Position numbers and translations under genes: made by a program
DNA from: Streptomyces cellostaticus
GTDB lineage: Bacteria; Actinomycetota; Actinomycetes; Streptomycetales; Streptomycetaceae
Direction of reading: 5' to 3'
Length of the DNA stretch: 64,000 nucleotides
Assembly (NCBI RefSeq): GCF_001513965.1
Contig: NZ_KQ948016.1
Coordinates: 186,001 to 250,000, forward strand
The notes under the pieces: model-generated
The model's input: only the letters and a program-made list of their open reading frames with translations
What the model was told of the DNA's origin: nothing
Database searches by the model: none
Shown: one piece after another, positions 1 through 10,815 of the stretch
Position numbering within the stretch: position 1 is the stretch's first letter
Layout of the letters: every line of letters begins with the position of its first letter

Positions 1-343
1 GCCAGCCCTTCTTCGCGAACTGCTGGAGCACGCCGACCTGCGGGACCATCACGACGTCGGGTGCGTTGCCGCCCTCGATCTTGCTGCCGACGACGGTGGA
101 GACGTTGTCGCCGGTGGACACGAACTGCGTCTTGGCACCGGTCTTCGCGGTGAACGCGTCCAGCACCTTCTGGAAGTTCTTCTGTTCGCTGCCGGACCAG
201 ACACCGGCCACGGTGACCGTCTGGCCGCTGAGCGCCTTGTCGCCGCCGCCGGCCGTGACGGGGCCGCCTCCGCAGGCGGTCGCGCCGAGGGCCAGGGCGA
301 GGGCGGTGCAGCTCGTGAGCAGGGTCGTACGTCGTCGCATCAT
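1..343 (-). CDS. Sugar ABC transporter substrate-binding lipoprotein, N-terminal part (cut by window edge)
   Basis: About 114 N-terminal residues are visible before the gene leaves the window. Two ATG codons in tandem lie at 343 and 340, with AAGGGA at 352-357 as ribosome binding site. The product begins with arginines, a hydrophobic stretch and a cysteine after LGATA, which reads as a lipoprotein signal, although the lipobox has Ala rather than Leu at -3. The mature part (VTVAGVWSGSEQKNFQKVL) is typical of the family 1 extracellular solute-binding proteins for oligosaccharides. It follows the GH13 gene by 38 nt on the same strand, so the two are probably co-transcribed and the permeases probably follow outside the window. 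A maltose-type substrate is an inference from the neighbour. Confidence 0.85.
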   Translation of the reverse strand, partial: MMRRRTTLLTSCTALALALGATACGGGPVTAGGGDKALSGQTVTVAGVWSGSEQKNFQKVLDAFTAKTGAKTQFVSTGDNVSTVVGSKIEGGNAPDVVMVPQVGVLQQFAKKGW

Positions 344-381
344 CGTTGATGTCCCTTCAGGGAATGAGAGTTGACGGAGAA

Positions 382-1993
<1,612 letters not shown>

Positions 1994-1998
<5 letters not shown>

Positions 1999-2033
1999 GC
2001 ATGCATGTTAGGTAGGCGTATCGCGAAGGTGTC
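1994..2033 (-). promoter_or_regulatory. Promoter/operator of the GH13 gene with palindrome over the start codon
   Basis: Read on the minus strand, TTGACA (2028-2033) is followed 19 nt later by TAACAT (2003-2008). The 16-bp perfect palindrome AACATGCATGCATGTT (1994-2009) covers the -10 box and the start codon. Overlapping it on the plus strand is ATGCATGTTAGGTAG (2001-2015), which matches 12 of 15 positions of the perfect inverted repeat at 3455-3469 next to the padR gene. Operator function is inferred from position and similarity. Confidence 0.5.
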
Positions 2034-2117
2034 AATGAAAAGAACATAGGCTACTGCCGAGTTGGGGTAACAAATACGGACTTATCCGGGCACTCGCACG
2101 ACAGATGAGATGTCCGC

Positions 2118-2134
2118 GTTACTTAACAAGTAAC
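2118..2134. promoter_or_regulatory. Inverted repeat related to the padR operator
   Basis: GTTACTT-AAC-AAGTAAC is a perfect 7-3-7 inverted repeat that just touches the stop codon of the solute-binding protein gene. Read on the minus strand its core TTACTTGTTAAGTAA matches 11 of 15 positions of the repeat at 3455-3469, with the same GTT centre. It could bind the same regulator or act as a weak transcript-end hairpin. Confidence 0.4.
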
Positions 2135-3405
2135 TAGCGGCTGGAGACGGCCGCCAGCTCCCGAGCCAGTCGCCGGACCGCAGCCGCGGGCGTCTCGTGC
2201 CCGGTGAGCGCGTCGTGTACGACCGCCTGCACCACCAGGCTGACCTGGTCGTAGTGCGGGCTCTTGGGGCGCGGCGCGGCCGTGAGGACGGCGGAGCGCA
2301 GCGTCGGCAGGTAGGGGAATTGCCGTACCAGCGCGGGGTCTTTGTACAGGCCGGCGCGTACGGGCGGCAGCGCGCCCCGGGTGAGCACCTGCCGCTGCAC
2401 GCTCTCGCTCGTCAGGTACGCGATCAGCCGCGCGGCGGAATCGGGGTGCCGGGCGTGCGTGTTGACGGCCAGGTCGGAACCGCCGAGGACACTCGTCCCC
2501 GGTCCGTGGGGCCCGGGCAGCGGTACGGCGCCGATCCGGCCGGCGACCTTGGAGCCCCTGGCCGAGGCCACGGCGTAGGCGTAGGGCCAGTTGCGCAGGA
2601 AGAGCAGGTGGCCGTCCTGGAAGGCCTGCTTGGACTCTTCTTCCTTGTACGTCAGCGCCTTGTGCGGGATCCAGCCCTCACTGAGGCCGCGGGCGAGGAA
2701 GCCGATGCCCTCACGGGCGGCGTCCGAGTCGACGGTGACGCGGGCGCCCTCGTCCCCGAGGATCGTGCCGCCCGCCGAGTACACGGCCTCGGCCGCGTTG
2801 ACGGTGAGCCCCTCGTAGGGCAGGAACTGGCCCGCATAGCCGTCGAGGCCGTACCTGGGCGCGATCGTCTTCGCGTCGTGCTCCAGCTCGGCCCAGGTGC
2901 GCGGCGGTGGCACGCCCTCCTTGGCGAGGACGTCCTTGCGGTACAGCAGCAGTCCGGCGTTGGTGACGTACGGGACGGCGTACAGCCGCCCGTCGTACGT
3001 GGCCGTGTCCACGACCGGCGGCAGGAAGCTCTTCAGCGGGAAGCAATCGCGGGGCAGCGGGCGGATCCAGCCGGCCGCCGCGAACTCCGAGGTCCAGTTG
3101 ACGTCGATGTTCAGGACGTCGAACCGGCCCCGGTCGCCGCCGCGCAGGTCGGTGGTCATCTGCGCGTGGGTCTCGTCGGCGGAGTCCGGCAGCTCGACGA
3201 GGGTGACCCGCTCGCCGGGGTGGGTGCGGTTCCAGCCCTGAAGAAGCGGACCGAGATAGCCGGTGAGGTCGCCGGCGGTGGCCAGGGTGAGCGGACCGCG
3301 ACCGCCGGCGGCGCGGTCGCCGGCCTGGGCGCCCGAGGCGACGTAACCGGTCATGACCACGGCGAGTACCAGGAGACCCCTACCCGCGGCGCGTATCCAC
3401 CGCAT
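2134..3405 (-). CDS. Secreted family 1 extracellular solute-binding protein
   Basis: The ATG at 3405 was chosen because AGGAGGAA lies just upstream (spacing about 4), although the frame is open to 3429. The 423-residue product has a Sec signal (MRWIRAAGRGLLVLAVVMTG, cleavage likely after AQA) but no lipobox cysteine, unusual for a Gram-positive binding protein. The rest (LTLATAGDLTGYLGPLLQGW, YAVPYVTNAGLLLYRKDVL) is typical of SBP_bac_1 sugar-binding proteins. No permease genes accompany it, so it would have to dock to a transporter encoded elsewhere or have a sensing role. It is divergent from padR and shares its control region, and it stands upstream of the GH13 gene on the same strand. Confidence 0.85.
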   Translation of the reverse strand: MRWIRAAGRGLLVLAVVMTGYVASGAQAGDRAAGGRGPLTLATAGDLTGYLGPLLQGWNRTHPGERVTLVELPDSADETHAQMTTDLRGGDRGRFDVLNIDVNWTSEFAAAGWIRPLPRDCFPLKSFLPPVVDTATYDGRLYAVPYVTNAGLLLYRKDVLAKEGVPPPRTWAELEHDAKTIAPRYGLDGYAGQFLPYEGLTVNAAEAVYSAGGTILGDEGARVTVDSDAAREGIGFLARGLSEGWIPHKALTYKEEESKQAFQDGHLLFLRNWPYAYAVASARGSKVAGRIGAVPLPGPHGPGTSVLGGSDLAVNTHARHPDSAARLIAYLTSESVQRQVLTRGALPPVRAGLYKDPALVRQFPYLPTLRSAVLTAAPRPKSPHYDQVSLVVQAVVHDALTGHETPAAAVRRLARELAAVSSR

Positions 3406-3454
3406 AGGTTCCTCCTTGCACACTGGCACCTTCGCCCGGCGTCAGGGGCCATGT

Positions 3455-3480
3455 ATACCTGTTAGGTATGCGGGATACTA
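3455..3480. promoter_or_regulatory. Probable PadR operator between divergent genes
   Basis: ATACCT-GTT-AGGTAT (3455-3469) is a perfect 6-3-6 inverted repeat in the 115-bp space between the solute-binding protein and padR. GATACT, a plausible -10 box for padR, follows at 3474-3479. PadR regulators usually repress their own promoter through a short dyad, so this is the best local candidate; binding is inferred. Confidence 0.55.
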
Positions 3481-3520
3481 GGGCCTGGAGCACATTACGC
3501 AGACTAGGAGGACAGCACGA

Positions 3521-4036
3521 GTGCGCCTGCCCCTCCTGGCACTCCTCGCGCGCGGCCCGGCCCACGGCTACGAGCTGAAGCAGGACCTTGAGCTCCTGCT
3601 GGGCTCCGCGTACCCTCAGCCGAACGTCGGCCAGATCTACGTGACCCTCGGCCGCCTCGAGAAGTCGGGACTGATCGAGGGCGAGGACGTCGAGCAGTCC
3701 AGCCGACCCAACAAGAAGGTCTACCACCTCACCGACGCCGGGCGAGAGGCGCTGCACGCCTGGTTCGAGGAGACCGAGGACGAGCCGCGGGTACGGGACG
3801 AGTTCTTCATGAAGCTCGCGCTCGCCCCGCAGACCGGTCTCGCCGAGCAGATCGCCCTCATCAACAAGCAGCGGCGCCAGTACCTCAACACCATGCGCAA
3901 CCTGTCGAAACTGGCCGCGGCCGAGAACCGGGACAACCGAATCGCCCATCTGCTCATAGAGGGCGCGATGCTGCACCTGCAGGCCGACCTCGACTGGCTG
4001 GAGCGGTGCCAGGAGGAACTGGAGGAGTTGGAGTGA
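3521..4036 (+). CDS. PadR-family transcriptional regulator
   Basis: The 171-residue product has the PadR winged helix at its N-terminus (LLALLARGPAHGYELKQDLE, then VYVTLGRLEKSGLI-like recognition helix and wing) and a C-terminal helical dimerisation part of the Vir type. The GTG start at 3521 is preceded by AGGAGGAC at 3506-3513. The gene overlaps the next one, an ABC ATPase, by GTGA, so regulator and exporter form one operon. PadR proteins commonly repress an adjacent exporter and release it on binding a phenolic or drug ligand; the ligand here is unknown. Confidence 0.93.
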   Translation: MRLPLLALLARGPAHGYELKQDLELLLGSAYPQPNVGQIYVTLGRLEKSGLIEGEDVEQSSRPNKKVYHLTDAGREALHAWFEETEDEPRVRDEFFMKLALAPQTGLAEQIALINKQRRQYLNTMRNLSKLAAAENRDNRIAHLLIEGAMLHLQADLDWLERCQEELEELE

Positions 4037-4818
4037 GTGACGGCCACCCTCCTGTGCAGGACCACCCTCGTGCGCAGGACCACCCTCCTGTGCTGCGGGC
4101 CGAGGGTCTGGTGAAGACCCACTACGGCGAGGGGGCGCCCGCGCATGCCGTGCGCGGCGTCGACCTGAGCGTCGCGCGGGGCGAGTTCGTGGCGATCACC
4201 GGCCCGTCCGGCGCCGGGAAGTCGACGCTGCTGCACCTGCTCGGCGGGCTGCAGCGACCGGACGAGGGCAGCATCTGGCTGGACGGCGAGCGCACCGACT
4301 CCTACAGCGAGGCACGCTGGGCGGTGGAGCGCAGGAAGGCGATCGGGATCGTCTTCCAGTTCTTCAACCTGGTGTCGAACCTGTCGGTCGCCGACAACGT
4401 CGAGCTGCCCGCCCTGCTCGCCGGCGTCCCGCCCAAGCGGGCCCGTGCCGAGCGCGAGGCGCTCCTGGCCGAACTGGGTCTCACGGGCAAGGAGCGCAGC
4501 ATGCCGGGTGAGCTGTCCGGTGGCGAACAGCAGCGGGTCGCGCTCGCCCGGGCCCTGGTCAACCATCCGCCGCTGCTGCTGGCGGACGAGCCCGCCGGCA
4601 GCCTCGACAGCAAGGGCACCCGCGAGGTGATGCGGCTGCTGTCCCGCTTCCACGGGCGCGGCCAGACCATCGTGCTGGTCACCCATGACGCCCGGCTGGC
4701 GAGCGCCGCCGACCGGGTGATCAGCTTCTTCGACGGCCGCATAGCCGACGACGCCGCACTGGACGGCACGCCGTCCCGCAAGCCCGGGACCTCGGGTGTG
4801 CTGGAGCTGAGGGACTGA
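4033..4818 (+). CDS. ABC transporter ATP-binding protein, MacB/LolD type
   Basis: The 261-residue ATPase carries Walker A GPSGAGKST, Q-loop FQFFNL, signature LSGGEQQR, Walker B LLLADEP and switch histidine VTHDA. The GTG at 4033 overlaps the padR stop codon and has GGAGGA at 4021-4026, so I prefer it to the open-frame start at 4006. The MacB/LolD-like sequence and the FtsX-type permease that follows 41 nt later indicate a mechanotransmission-type exporter for a peptide, lipid or drug rather than an importer. Co-transcription with padR is very likely. Confidence 0.93.
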   Translation: MSDGHPPVQDHPRAQDHPPVLRAEGLVKTHYGEGAPAHAVRGVDLSVARGEFVAITGPSGAGKSTLLHLLGGLQRPDEGSIWLDGERTDSYSEARWAVERRKAIGIVFQFFNLVSNLSVADNVELPALLAGVPPKRARAEREALLAELGLTGKERSMPGELSGGEQQRVALARALVNHPPLLLADEPAGSLDSKGTREVMRLLSRFHGRGQTIVLVTHDARLASAADRVISFFDGRIADDAALDGTPSRKPGTSGVLELRD

Positions 4819-4859
4819 TGGCGCACCGACCGCCCGCGGCCGGGGGCGGGGACTGAGCC

Positions 4860-7142
4860 GTGCGAGCCACCCTGCGCTGGGCCCATTCCGATCTGCGCAC
4901 GCACCGCGGCGAGGCGCTGTTCATCACGCTCGCCACCGCGGGCATCGTCGCCTCGCTGCTGCTGGCCGCCGCCCTCTTCGGCTACGCCACCAACCCCTGG
5001 CAGCGGGTCTTCACGCAGGCCCACGGGGCCCACGTGTGGATCCACACGGCCGCCTCCGCCGACGCCGGCCGGCTCGCCCGGCTGGACGGCGTCGACTCCG
5101 TGGCCGGCCCCTACCGCACCGAGTCGGCCACCGTGTCCGCCCACGGTACCCGCGCCTCGGTGGAGCTGCGCGGCACGCCCCGGCTGCCCTCCGTCGACCG
5201 CCCGCTGCTCACCGCGGGCCACTGGCTGGACCCGGCCGAGCCGGACGGTGTGGTCCTGGAGAGCAGCCTGGCCCGGGCCCTGCTGGCCGAGCCCGGGGAC
5301 ACCCTGACACTGCCCGGCACGGCCCGCAGCCTCACGGTCGAGGGCATCGCCGACAGCGCCGAGCCGCGTTACAGCCCCGGTGAGCAGCCGGGGCTCGTCT
5401 GGGCGCTGCCGTCCGCCGTGCGCGCCCCCGGCGGCCAGGTGACGGGGCTGCGCCTCGCCGATCCGGCCGACACGGACTACGCGGTGCAGCGTGCCGTCAC
5501 CGTGCTGGGCGCGGGCGCGGTCGGCGAGGTCTCCACCTGGCAGCAGGCGCGGGCCGAGGCGCAGGGCGAGAACCGGCTGCTCGGGCAGGTGCTCGGCCTG
5601 TTCGGCCTCGGTGCCCTGGCCGCCGCGGGCTTCGCCGTGCACGGGGCGATCGGCACCCGTATCCGGGGCCATCTGCGGGACATCTCGGTACTGAAGGCGA
5701 TCGGCTTCACCCCCGGCCAGGTCGTACGCATCTTCCTGCTCCAGCACCTCGCCTACGCGGCGCTCGGTGCGGTGGCCGCGGCCGCGCTCACCGAGGCTCT
5801 GGGCGGCCGGGTCCCGGGGCGGATCGGCGACGCGGTGGACGTGTGGCAGGGGCTGCCCGGGCACAGTGTGACGCTGGTCGCCGTGTCCGTGGGCGCGGTG
5901 CTGTTCATCGGCCTGACGACGGGACTCGCCGCCTGGCGGGCCGGCCGGGTGCCGCCGGTTCCGGTGCCGCGCCCCTCGGCCGCGGCGGGCGGGCGGCTGA
6001 CCGGCCTGGCCCGGGGGGCTCTGGGACTGCGCCTGCCGGCCGCGCTGGTACTCGGCTGCCACAAGGCGTTCGCGGGCCGCGGCCGGTCGCTGGCCGGGGT
6101 GGCCCGGCTGGCGCTCCCGCTGCTGCTGATCGTGGTGGCGCTCAGCGCGTGGACCACCATCGACCGGTTCCACAGCAGCCCGGAACAGGTGGGCCTGCCC
6201 GCGGCGCTCACGGTCCGCTCGGACGGCGGCATGAGCGATCCGGACGTACGGGCCCTGCTGGCGGCGGACTCCCGGGTCGCCGACGCCTATCCGGGCGTCG
6301 AGGTGGCCGCACTCGTCCCCGGCCAGACCGGGACGATCGCCCTGCGCGGCCTCGGCACCCGCACCCGGCCCTACCCCTACACCCTCGCCGAGGGCCGGGC
6401 CGCACGCGGCCCGGACGAGGCGGTGGCCGGTCAGGGCCTGCTGGACCTGCTGCATGTGCGGGTCGGCGACTGGGTGCGGATGACGGTGGGCGAGCAGCCG
6501 CAGATCCTGCACATCGTCGGCCGCAGCATCGAACCGCAGAACGCGGGCCGGGTGGTGACGACCTCCCTCGACACCCTCCGCGAGAACGACCCCCGGGTGT
6601 CCCCGGCCTTCTACCAGCTCCGCCTCCGCCCGGGCGCCGACCCCCAGCGGGTCGCGGCCGCTCTCACCACGGCCGGCCACGGGCACCTGGACGTGCACGC
6701 CGTGCCGAACCCGGCCGACGGGCTGTCCCCGCTGCGCGCGGTGGTCACCGGGCTGATCGCCGTGCTCGCCCTCATCGGGCTCGTCGAGCTGCTCACCACG
6801 ATCGGCGGGAGCGTCCGGGAGGGCGAGCGGGACGTGCTGGCACTCAGGGCGATCGGCATGTCCCCCCGGCAGATCACCATGATCACCGTCACGTCGACGA
6901 GCTGTACGGCCCTGGCGGCGGCGGTTGCCGGTACGGCGATGGGGCTGCCGCTGGCCCACCGGCTGATCGACGCCCAGGGCAGCTCCAACGGCATCGGCGC
7001 CGGCATCGCCCGGTCGCCCTCGCCCGGTCTGCTGCTCCTGCTGGGCGCGAGCGCCGTGCTGGGGGCCGCCACCCTCGCCGCCCTGCCCGCGGCCCGGGCG
7101 GCCCGCCGACGGCTGGCGGACACGCTGAGCGCGGTGGCCTGA
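4860..7142 (+). CDS. FtsX-like ABC transporter permease
   Basis: The 760-residue membrane protein has an N-terminal membrane anchor (residues about 20-45), a long extracellular part, then two FtsX-type blocks of three to four helices each, separated by a second large extracellular segment. This duplicated architecture is typical of single-chain permeases that pair with a MacB/LolD-like ATPase. The GTG at 4860 follows a weak G-rich ribosome binding site. It completes the padR-ATPase-permease operon. Substrate cannot be read from sequence. Confidence 0.9.
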   Translation: MRATLRWAHSDLRTHRGEALFITLATAGIVASLLLAAALFGYATNPWQRVFTQAHGAHVWIHTAASADAGRLARLDGVDSVAGPYRTESATVSAHGTRASVELRGTPRLPSVDRPLLTAGHWLDPAEPDGVVLESSLARALLAEPGDTLTLPGTARSLTVEGIADSAEPRYSPGEQPGLVWALPSAVRAPGGQVTGLRLADPADTDYAVQRAVTVLGAGAVGEVSTWQQARAEAQGENRLLGQVLGLFGLGALAAAGFAVHGAIGTRIRGHLRDISVLKAIGFTPGQVVRIFLLQHLAYAALGAVAAAALTEALGGRVPGRIGDAVDVWQGLPGHSVTLVAVSVGAVLFIGLTTGLAAWRAGRVPPVPVPRPSAAAGGRLTGLARGALGLRLPAALVLGCHKAFAGRGRSLAGVARLALPLLLIVVALSAWTTIDRFHSSPEQVGLPAALTVRSDGGMSDPDVRALLAADSRVADAYPGVEVAALVPGQTGTIALRGLGTRTRPYPYTLAEGRAARGPDEAVAGQGLLDLLHVRVGDWVRMTVGEQPQILHIVGRSIEPQNAGRVVTTSLDTLRENDPRVSPAFYQLRLRPGADPQRVAAALTTAGHGHLDVHAVPNPADGLSPLRAVVTGLIAVLALIGLVELLTTIGGSVREGERDVLALRAIGMSPRQITMITVTSTSCTALAAAVAGTAMGLPLAHRLIDAQGSSNGIGAGIARSPSPGLLLLLGASAVLGAATLAALPAARAARRRLADTLSAVA

Positions 7143-7209
7143 CCGGGCTTCGCCTCCAGCCGCTCCGGTACGTCCGCCGTCCGCTGTACGGCCACCGCGA
7201 CCGCGTGGG

Positions 7210-8862
7210 TCAGTGCCGGCCGCGCAGCTCCCGGTACTTGGCGACGAGCGCCTTGGTCGACGCGTCCAGGCCGGGGACCTCGGCGCCCTCGGTCAGGGCC
7301 GGTTCCACGCGCTTGGCGAGGACCTTGCCCAGCTCCACGCCCCACTGGTCGAAGGAGTCGATGTTCCAGACGGCGCCCTGGACGAACACCTTGTGCTCGT
7401 AGAGGGCGACGAGCTGGCCGAGCACGGACGGGGTCAGCTCACGCGCGAGGATCGTCGTCGTCGGCCGGTTGCCCTGGAAGGTCTTGTGCGGGACCAGCTC
7501 CTCCTGGACGCCCTCCGCCCGGACCTCCTCGGCGGTCTTGCCGAAGGCGAGGGCCTGGGTCTGGGCGAAGAAGTTGGCCATCAACAGATCGTGCTGCGCC
7601 CTGAGTTCACCGCTCAGCTCGGCGACCGGCTCGGCGAAGCCGATGAAGTCCGCCGGGATGAGCTTGGTGCCCTGGTGGATCAACTGGTAGTAGGCGTGCT
7701 GTCCGTTGGTGCCGGGCGTGCCCCACACGACCGGTCCGGTCTGCCACTCGACCTGCCGGCCGTCCCGCGCCACGTACTTGCCGTTGGACTCCATGTCCAG
7801 CTGCTGGAGGTAGGCGGTGAACTTGGAGAGGTAGTGGCTGTACGGCAGCACCGCATGCGACTGGGCGTCGTGGAAGTTGTCGTACCAGATGCCCAACAGG
7901 CCCAGCAGCAGCGGGACGTTGGACTCGGCGGGCGCGGTGCGGAAGTGCTCGTCGACCAGGCGGAAGCCGTCCAGCATCTCCCGGAAGCGGTCCGGGCCGA
8001 TGGCGATCATCAGGGACAGGCCGATCGCGGACTCGTAGGAGTACCGGCCGCCGACCCAGTCCCAGAACTCGAACATGTTGTCCGGGTCGATACCGAACCC
8101 GGCGACCTTCTCGGCGTTGGTCGACAGGGCCACGAAGTGCTTCGCCACCGCGGACTCGTCACCGAGCGCGTCCAGCAGCCACTTCCGGGCGGAGGTCGCG
8201 TTGGTGATCGTCTCGATGGTGGTGAAGGTCTTGGAGGCGATGATGAACAGCGTCTCGGCCGGGTCCAGGTCGCGGGTGGCCTCGTGCAGGTCGGCGCCGT
8301 CCACGTTGGAGACGAAGCGGACCGTGAGGTCGCGGTCGGTGAAGCTGCGCAGCACCTCGTAGGCCATCGCGGGGCCCAGGTCGGAGCCGCCGATGCCGAC
8401 GTTGATCACGTTCTTGATGCGCTTGCCGGTGTGGCCTGTCCAGGCGCCGGAGCGGACCCGCTCGGCGAAGGCGCCCTTCTTGTCCAGCACGGTGTGCACG
8501 GCCGGGACGACGTTCTCCCCGTCGACCTCGATCACCGCGTCCCGGGGGGCGCGCAGCGCGGTGTGCAGCACCGCCCGGTCCTCGGTGACGTTGATCTTCT
8601 CGCCGCGGAACATGGCGTCCCGCAGGCCGAAGACGTCCGTCGCGTCGGCCAGCTCGCGCAGCAGCCGCAGCGTCTCGTCGGTGACCAGGTGCTTCGAGTA
8701 GTCGATGTACAGGTCACCGACCTGGAGGGTGTACCCGGTGCCGCGCTGCGGATCGGCGGCGAACAGGTCCCGCAGATGGGTGTCGGCCAGCTCCTCCCGG
8801 TGCTTGGCCAGAGCGGTCCACTCGGGCGTCTGGTTGAGCCTGGTACGGCCGTCTGCGTTCAT
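7210..8862 (-). CDS. pgi: Glucose-6-phosphate isomerase
   Basis: The 550-residue enzyme interconverts glucose 6-phosphate and fructose 6-phosphate in the cytoplasm. The sugar-phosphate isomerase signature IGGSDLGP is at residues 157-164, and [27 protein letters not shown] and [10 protein letters not shown] are all present; length fits the long bacterial PGI type. The frame is open to 8982, but ATG 8862 with AGAAGG at 8875-8880 aligns with the usual N-terminus. It opens the glycolytic neighbourhood formed with tpiA, pgk and gap further along the same strand, but is separated from them by an MFS gene, rbpA-like and secG. Confidence 0.96.
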   Translation of the reverse strand: MNADGRTRLNQTPEWTALAKHREELADTHLRDLFAADPQRGTGYTLQVGDLYIDYSKHLVTDETLRLLRELADATDVFGLRDAMFRGEKINVTEDRAVLHTALRAPRDAVIEVDGENVVPAVHTVLDKKGAFAERVRSGAWTGHTGKRIKNVINVGIGGSDLGPAMAYEVLRSFTDRDLTVRFVSNVDGADLHEATRDLDPAETLFIIASKTFTTIETITNATSARKWLLDALGDESAVAKHFVALSTNAEKVAGFGIDPDNMFEFWDWVGGRYSYESAIGLSLMIAIGPDRFREMLDGFRLVDEHFRTAPAESNVPLLLGLLGIWYDNFHDAQSHAVLPYSHYLSKFTAYLQQLDMESNGKYVARDGRQVEWQTGPVVWGTPGTNGQHAYYQLIHQGTKLIPADFIGFAEPVAELSGELRAQHDLLMANFFAQTQALAFGKTAEEVRAEGVQEELVPHKTFQGNRPTTTILARELTPSVLGQLVALYEHKVFVQGAVWNIDSFDQWGVELGKVLAKRVEPALTEGAEVPGLDASTKALVAKYRELRGRH

Positions 8863-8935
8863 TTCCGGCTTCAGCCTTCTTCCTGCATCTGTCCTGCTGC
8901 GTCCCTTGCCCCGCTGCCGGTCCCAACCTAATTGA

Positions 8936-10225
8936 TCAGCGTGTGACGTGAGCTGTCGTGGCGTCGTCGTCCGGCGCAACAACGGGTACGTCCGGCTTGC
9001 GCACAGGTATCAGCGCGGTGACCGAAAGGACGAAGAAACCGGCGGCGAGCAGGGCAGGGGCGTTGCGGCCCCACGCGGTGGCGACGGCCCCGCCCAGCAG
9101 CGCGCCCAGGGGTGCCCCGGCGACCGCGAGGGTGCGGAAGGCGGACGCGACCCGGCCCAGCATGCCGGCGGGTGCACGCTGCTGCATCAGCGTCGTCGTG
9201 TTGACGTTCCACACCATGCCCATGAACCCGAAGACGGCCATGGCGGACACCAGGGCGACCAGGCTGCGCACCGTGCCCATGACGACGAGCGCCCCCGTCT
9301 GCACCACGCCGGCGCACAGCACCGCCCGTATCCGCCCGAGGCGGGCGACGAGGCGGCCGCCTGCCACACCTGCGGCGAGGTTGCCGACGGTGTACGCGGT
9401 GGTCGCCGCCGCGTATCCCGTGGTGCCGGCGTCCAGCCAGCCGGTGACCAGGACCACCAGGGTGGCGATGAGCGCGCCCATGCCGATGTTGCACAGGGCG
9501 GTGGCGGTGCACAGGCCGCGCAGGGCGCCGTCGCGCCACAGGACGCGCAGGCCGCCGGCGATCTCGCGCCGCAGGGTGCTGCCCGCGGCTCTCGGCTCCC
9601 GCTCGGGCGCTCCGCTGCGCAGGGAGGCGACCAGGGCGGCCGCCAGCAGGAAGGTGACGGCGTCGGCCGCGAAGGGGGCGCCGAACCCGGCGGTGAGCAG
9701 CAGCGGCACGAGGGGCGCCCCGAGCAGGCCGCCCGCGATGCGCTGGCCGGTCATCAGGCGGGCGTTCGCGCTCCCCAGGGTCTGCTGGTCCACCAGGGAG
9801 GGCAGCAGAGCCGTGGCCGCGTTGTCGAAGAGGGTCTGCAGAGTGGTCAGCGCGAAGGCCAGCGCGACGAGCAGGGCGATCGAGGCGTGTCCCAGCCCGA
9901 CGGCCACCGCGAAACCGGCGACCAGCAGCCCCCGTACCGCGTCCACGGCCCACATCGCGCGCCGCTGGTCCACGCGGTCGGCGACAGCCCCGCCGAGCAG
10001 CCCGAAAACGATCCAGGGCAGATAGCCGCAGGCGGTGACCGAGGCGATGAGGACAGGACGGTCGGTCAGCGAGGCGGCGAGCAGGGGCAGCGCGGCCGTA
10101 CGCAGCGCGTCACCGGACGAGGAGAGCACGGCGGCGCTCCACAGCCGCCCGAATCCGCCACGCCAGGCGGGCGCAGGCACCCTGCCCGTCTCCTCTGCCC
10201 CGACCGCTGTCTCGACCCCCGTCAC
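8936..10225 (-). CDS. MFS exporter with a DNA-damage-type promoter
   Basis: The 429-residue product is a twelve-helix major facilitator of the drug-exporter kind, with the motif A-like loop [14 protein letters not shown] after helix 2. The start is GTG at 10225, preceded by GAGGGGGA. No partner gene or substrate clue lies beside it. Its promoter at 10258-10280 matches the RecA-independent damage motif exactly, so it may be induced by DNA-damaging compounds and could export one. It lies between pgi and the rbpA-like gene on the same strand but has its own promoter and a terminator-like hairpin upstream. Confidence 0.9.
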   Translation of the reverse strand: MTGVETAVGAEETGRVPAPAWRGGFGRLWSAAVLSSSGDALRTAALPLLAASLTDRPVLIASVTACGYLPWIVFGLLGGAVADRVDQRRAMWAVDAVRGLLVAGFAVAVGLGHASIALLVALAFALTTLQTLFDNAATALLPSLVDQQTLGSANARLMTGQRIAGGLLGAPLVPLLLTAGFGAPFAADAVTFLLAAALVASLRSGAPEREPRAAGSTLRREIAGGLRVLWRDGALRGLCTATALCNIGMGALIATLVVLVTGWLDAGTTGYAAATTAYTVGNLAAGVAGGRLVARLGRIRAVLCAGVVQTGALVVMGTVRSLVALVSAMAVFGFMGMVWNVNTTTLMQQRAPAGMLGRVASAFRTLAVAGAPLGALLGGAVATAWGRNAPALLAAGFFVLSVTALIPVRKPDVPVVAPDDDATTAHVTR

Positions 10226-10257
10226 AACTCCCCCTCGCAGTTCTCGCCTTCACGAAA

Positions 10258-10280
10258 ACCGTAGAGGGTGCCACTGACAA
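10258..10280 (-). promoter_or_regulatory. RecA-independent DNA-damage (PafBC-type) promoter of the MFS gene
   Basis: On the minus strand TTGTCAGTG (10272-10280) is followed by exactly 8 nt and TACGGT (10258-10263). This equals the consensus TTGTCRGTG-N8-TAnnnT. The predicted transcript start near 10251 leaves a leader of about 26 nt with a good Shine-Dalgarno before the GTG at 10225. Confidence 0.75.
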
Positions 10281-10310
10281 TCGACCGGACGCGAGCGGAG
10301 CAGGACGGCC

Positions 10311-10340
10311 CCGGTCGGCCACCCTCGGGTGCCCGGCCGG
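10311..10340 (-). terminator. Hairpin after the rbpA-like gene
   Basis: CCGGTCGGCCACCC (10311-10324) and GGGTGCCCGGCCGG (10327-10340) pair at 12 of 14 positions around a 2-nt centre. It lies directly downstream of the rbpA-like stop codon and upstream of the MFS promoter. No T-run follows, which is usual for Streptomyces terminators. Confidence 0.55.
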
Positions 10341-10350
10341 ACCGTAACTC

Positions 10351-10686
10351 CTAGATCTCGCCGCGCAGTTTGGCGAGCGCCTCGGCGAGGATCGCCTCGC
10401 CGTCCGCGTCGCTGCGCCGCTCCCGTACGTACGCGAGGTGCGTCTTGTACGGCTCGGTGCGCGGCGGGTCCGGCGGGTTGTCCCGGTCCTGACCGGCCGG
10501 GAAGCCGCAACGCGGGCAGTCCCAGGTCTCGGGCACCTGTGCGTCGCTGGCGAAGCTCGGCTGGGTCTCATGCCCGTTGGAGCACCAGAAGGAGATGCGC
10601 AGACGCGGCGCGGACTCGCCGCGCTCGGCCTCGCCCATCGGCCCCGCCCCGACCCGGCTTCCTCGGATCGCGTTGCCACTTGCCAC
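10351..10686 (-). CDS. RbpA-family RNA polymerase-binding protein (short, zinc-ligand-retaining form)
   Basis: The 111-residue protein has the RbpA layout: a basic N-terminal tail (NAIRGSRVGAG), a core with likely zinc ligands Cys35, His39, Cys57 and Cys60 (CSNGH and CPRC), and a C-terminal helix (THLAYVRERRSDADG) like the sigma-interacting domain. RbpA proteins bind RNA polymerase and the principal sigma factor and stimulate transcription. The sequence is shorter than and clearly different from the S. coelicolor RbpA as I remember it, so I read this as a second paralogue; that is inference. GTG 10686 is preceded by GGGAG. It lies downstream of secG, separated by a hairpin. Confidence 0.8.
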   Translation of the reverse strand: MASGNAIRGSRVGAGPMGEAERGESAPRLRISFWCSNGHETQPSFASDAQVPETWDCPRCGFPAGQDRDNPPDPPRTEPYKTHLAYVRERRSDADGEAILAEALAKLRGEI

Positions 10687-10815
10687 GGTCGTAACTCCCT
10701 GCGTGATGGTGCCGCGAAGCGAGTCGGCGTTTCGCTCCGCTGCGAGCGCCTCAGTCTACGTAAGGCCCAACGCGCGTCCAGTGATTGGAGTTACAACCCC
10801 CATATCCAGACGCAA

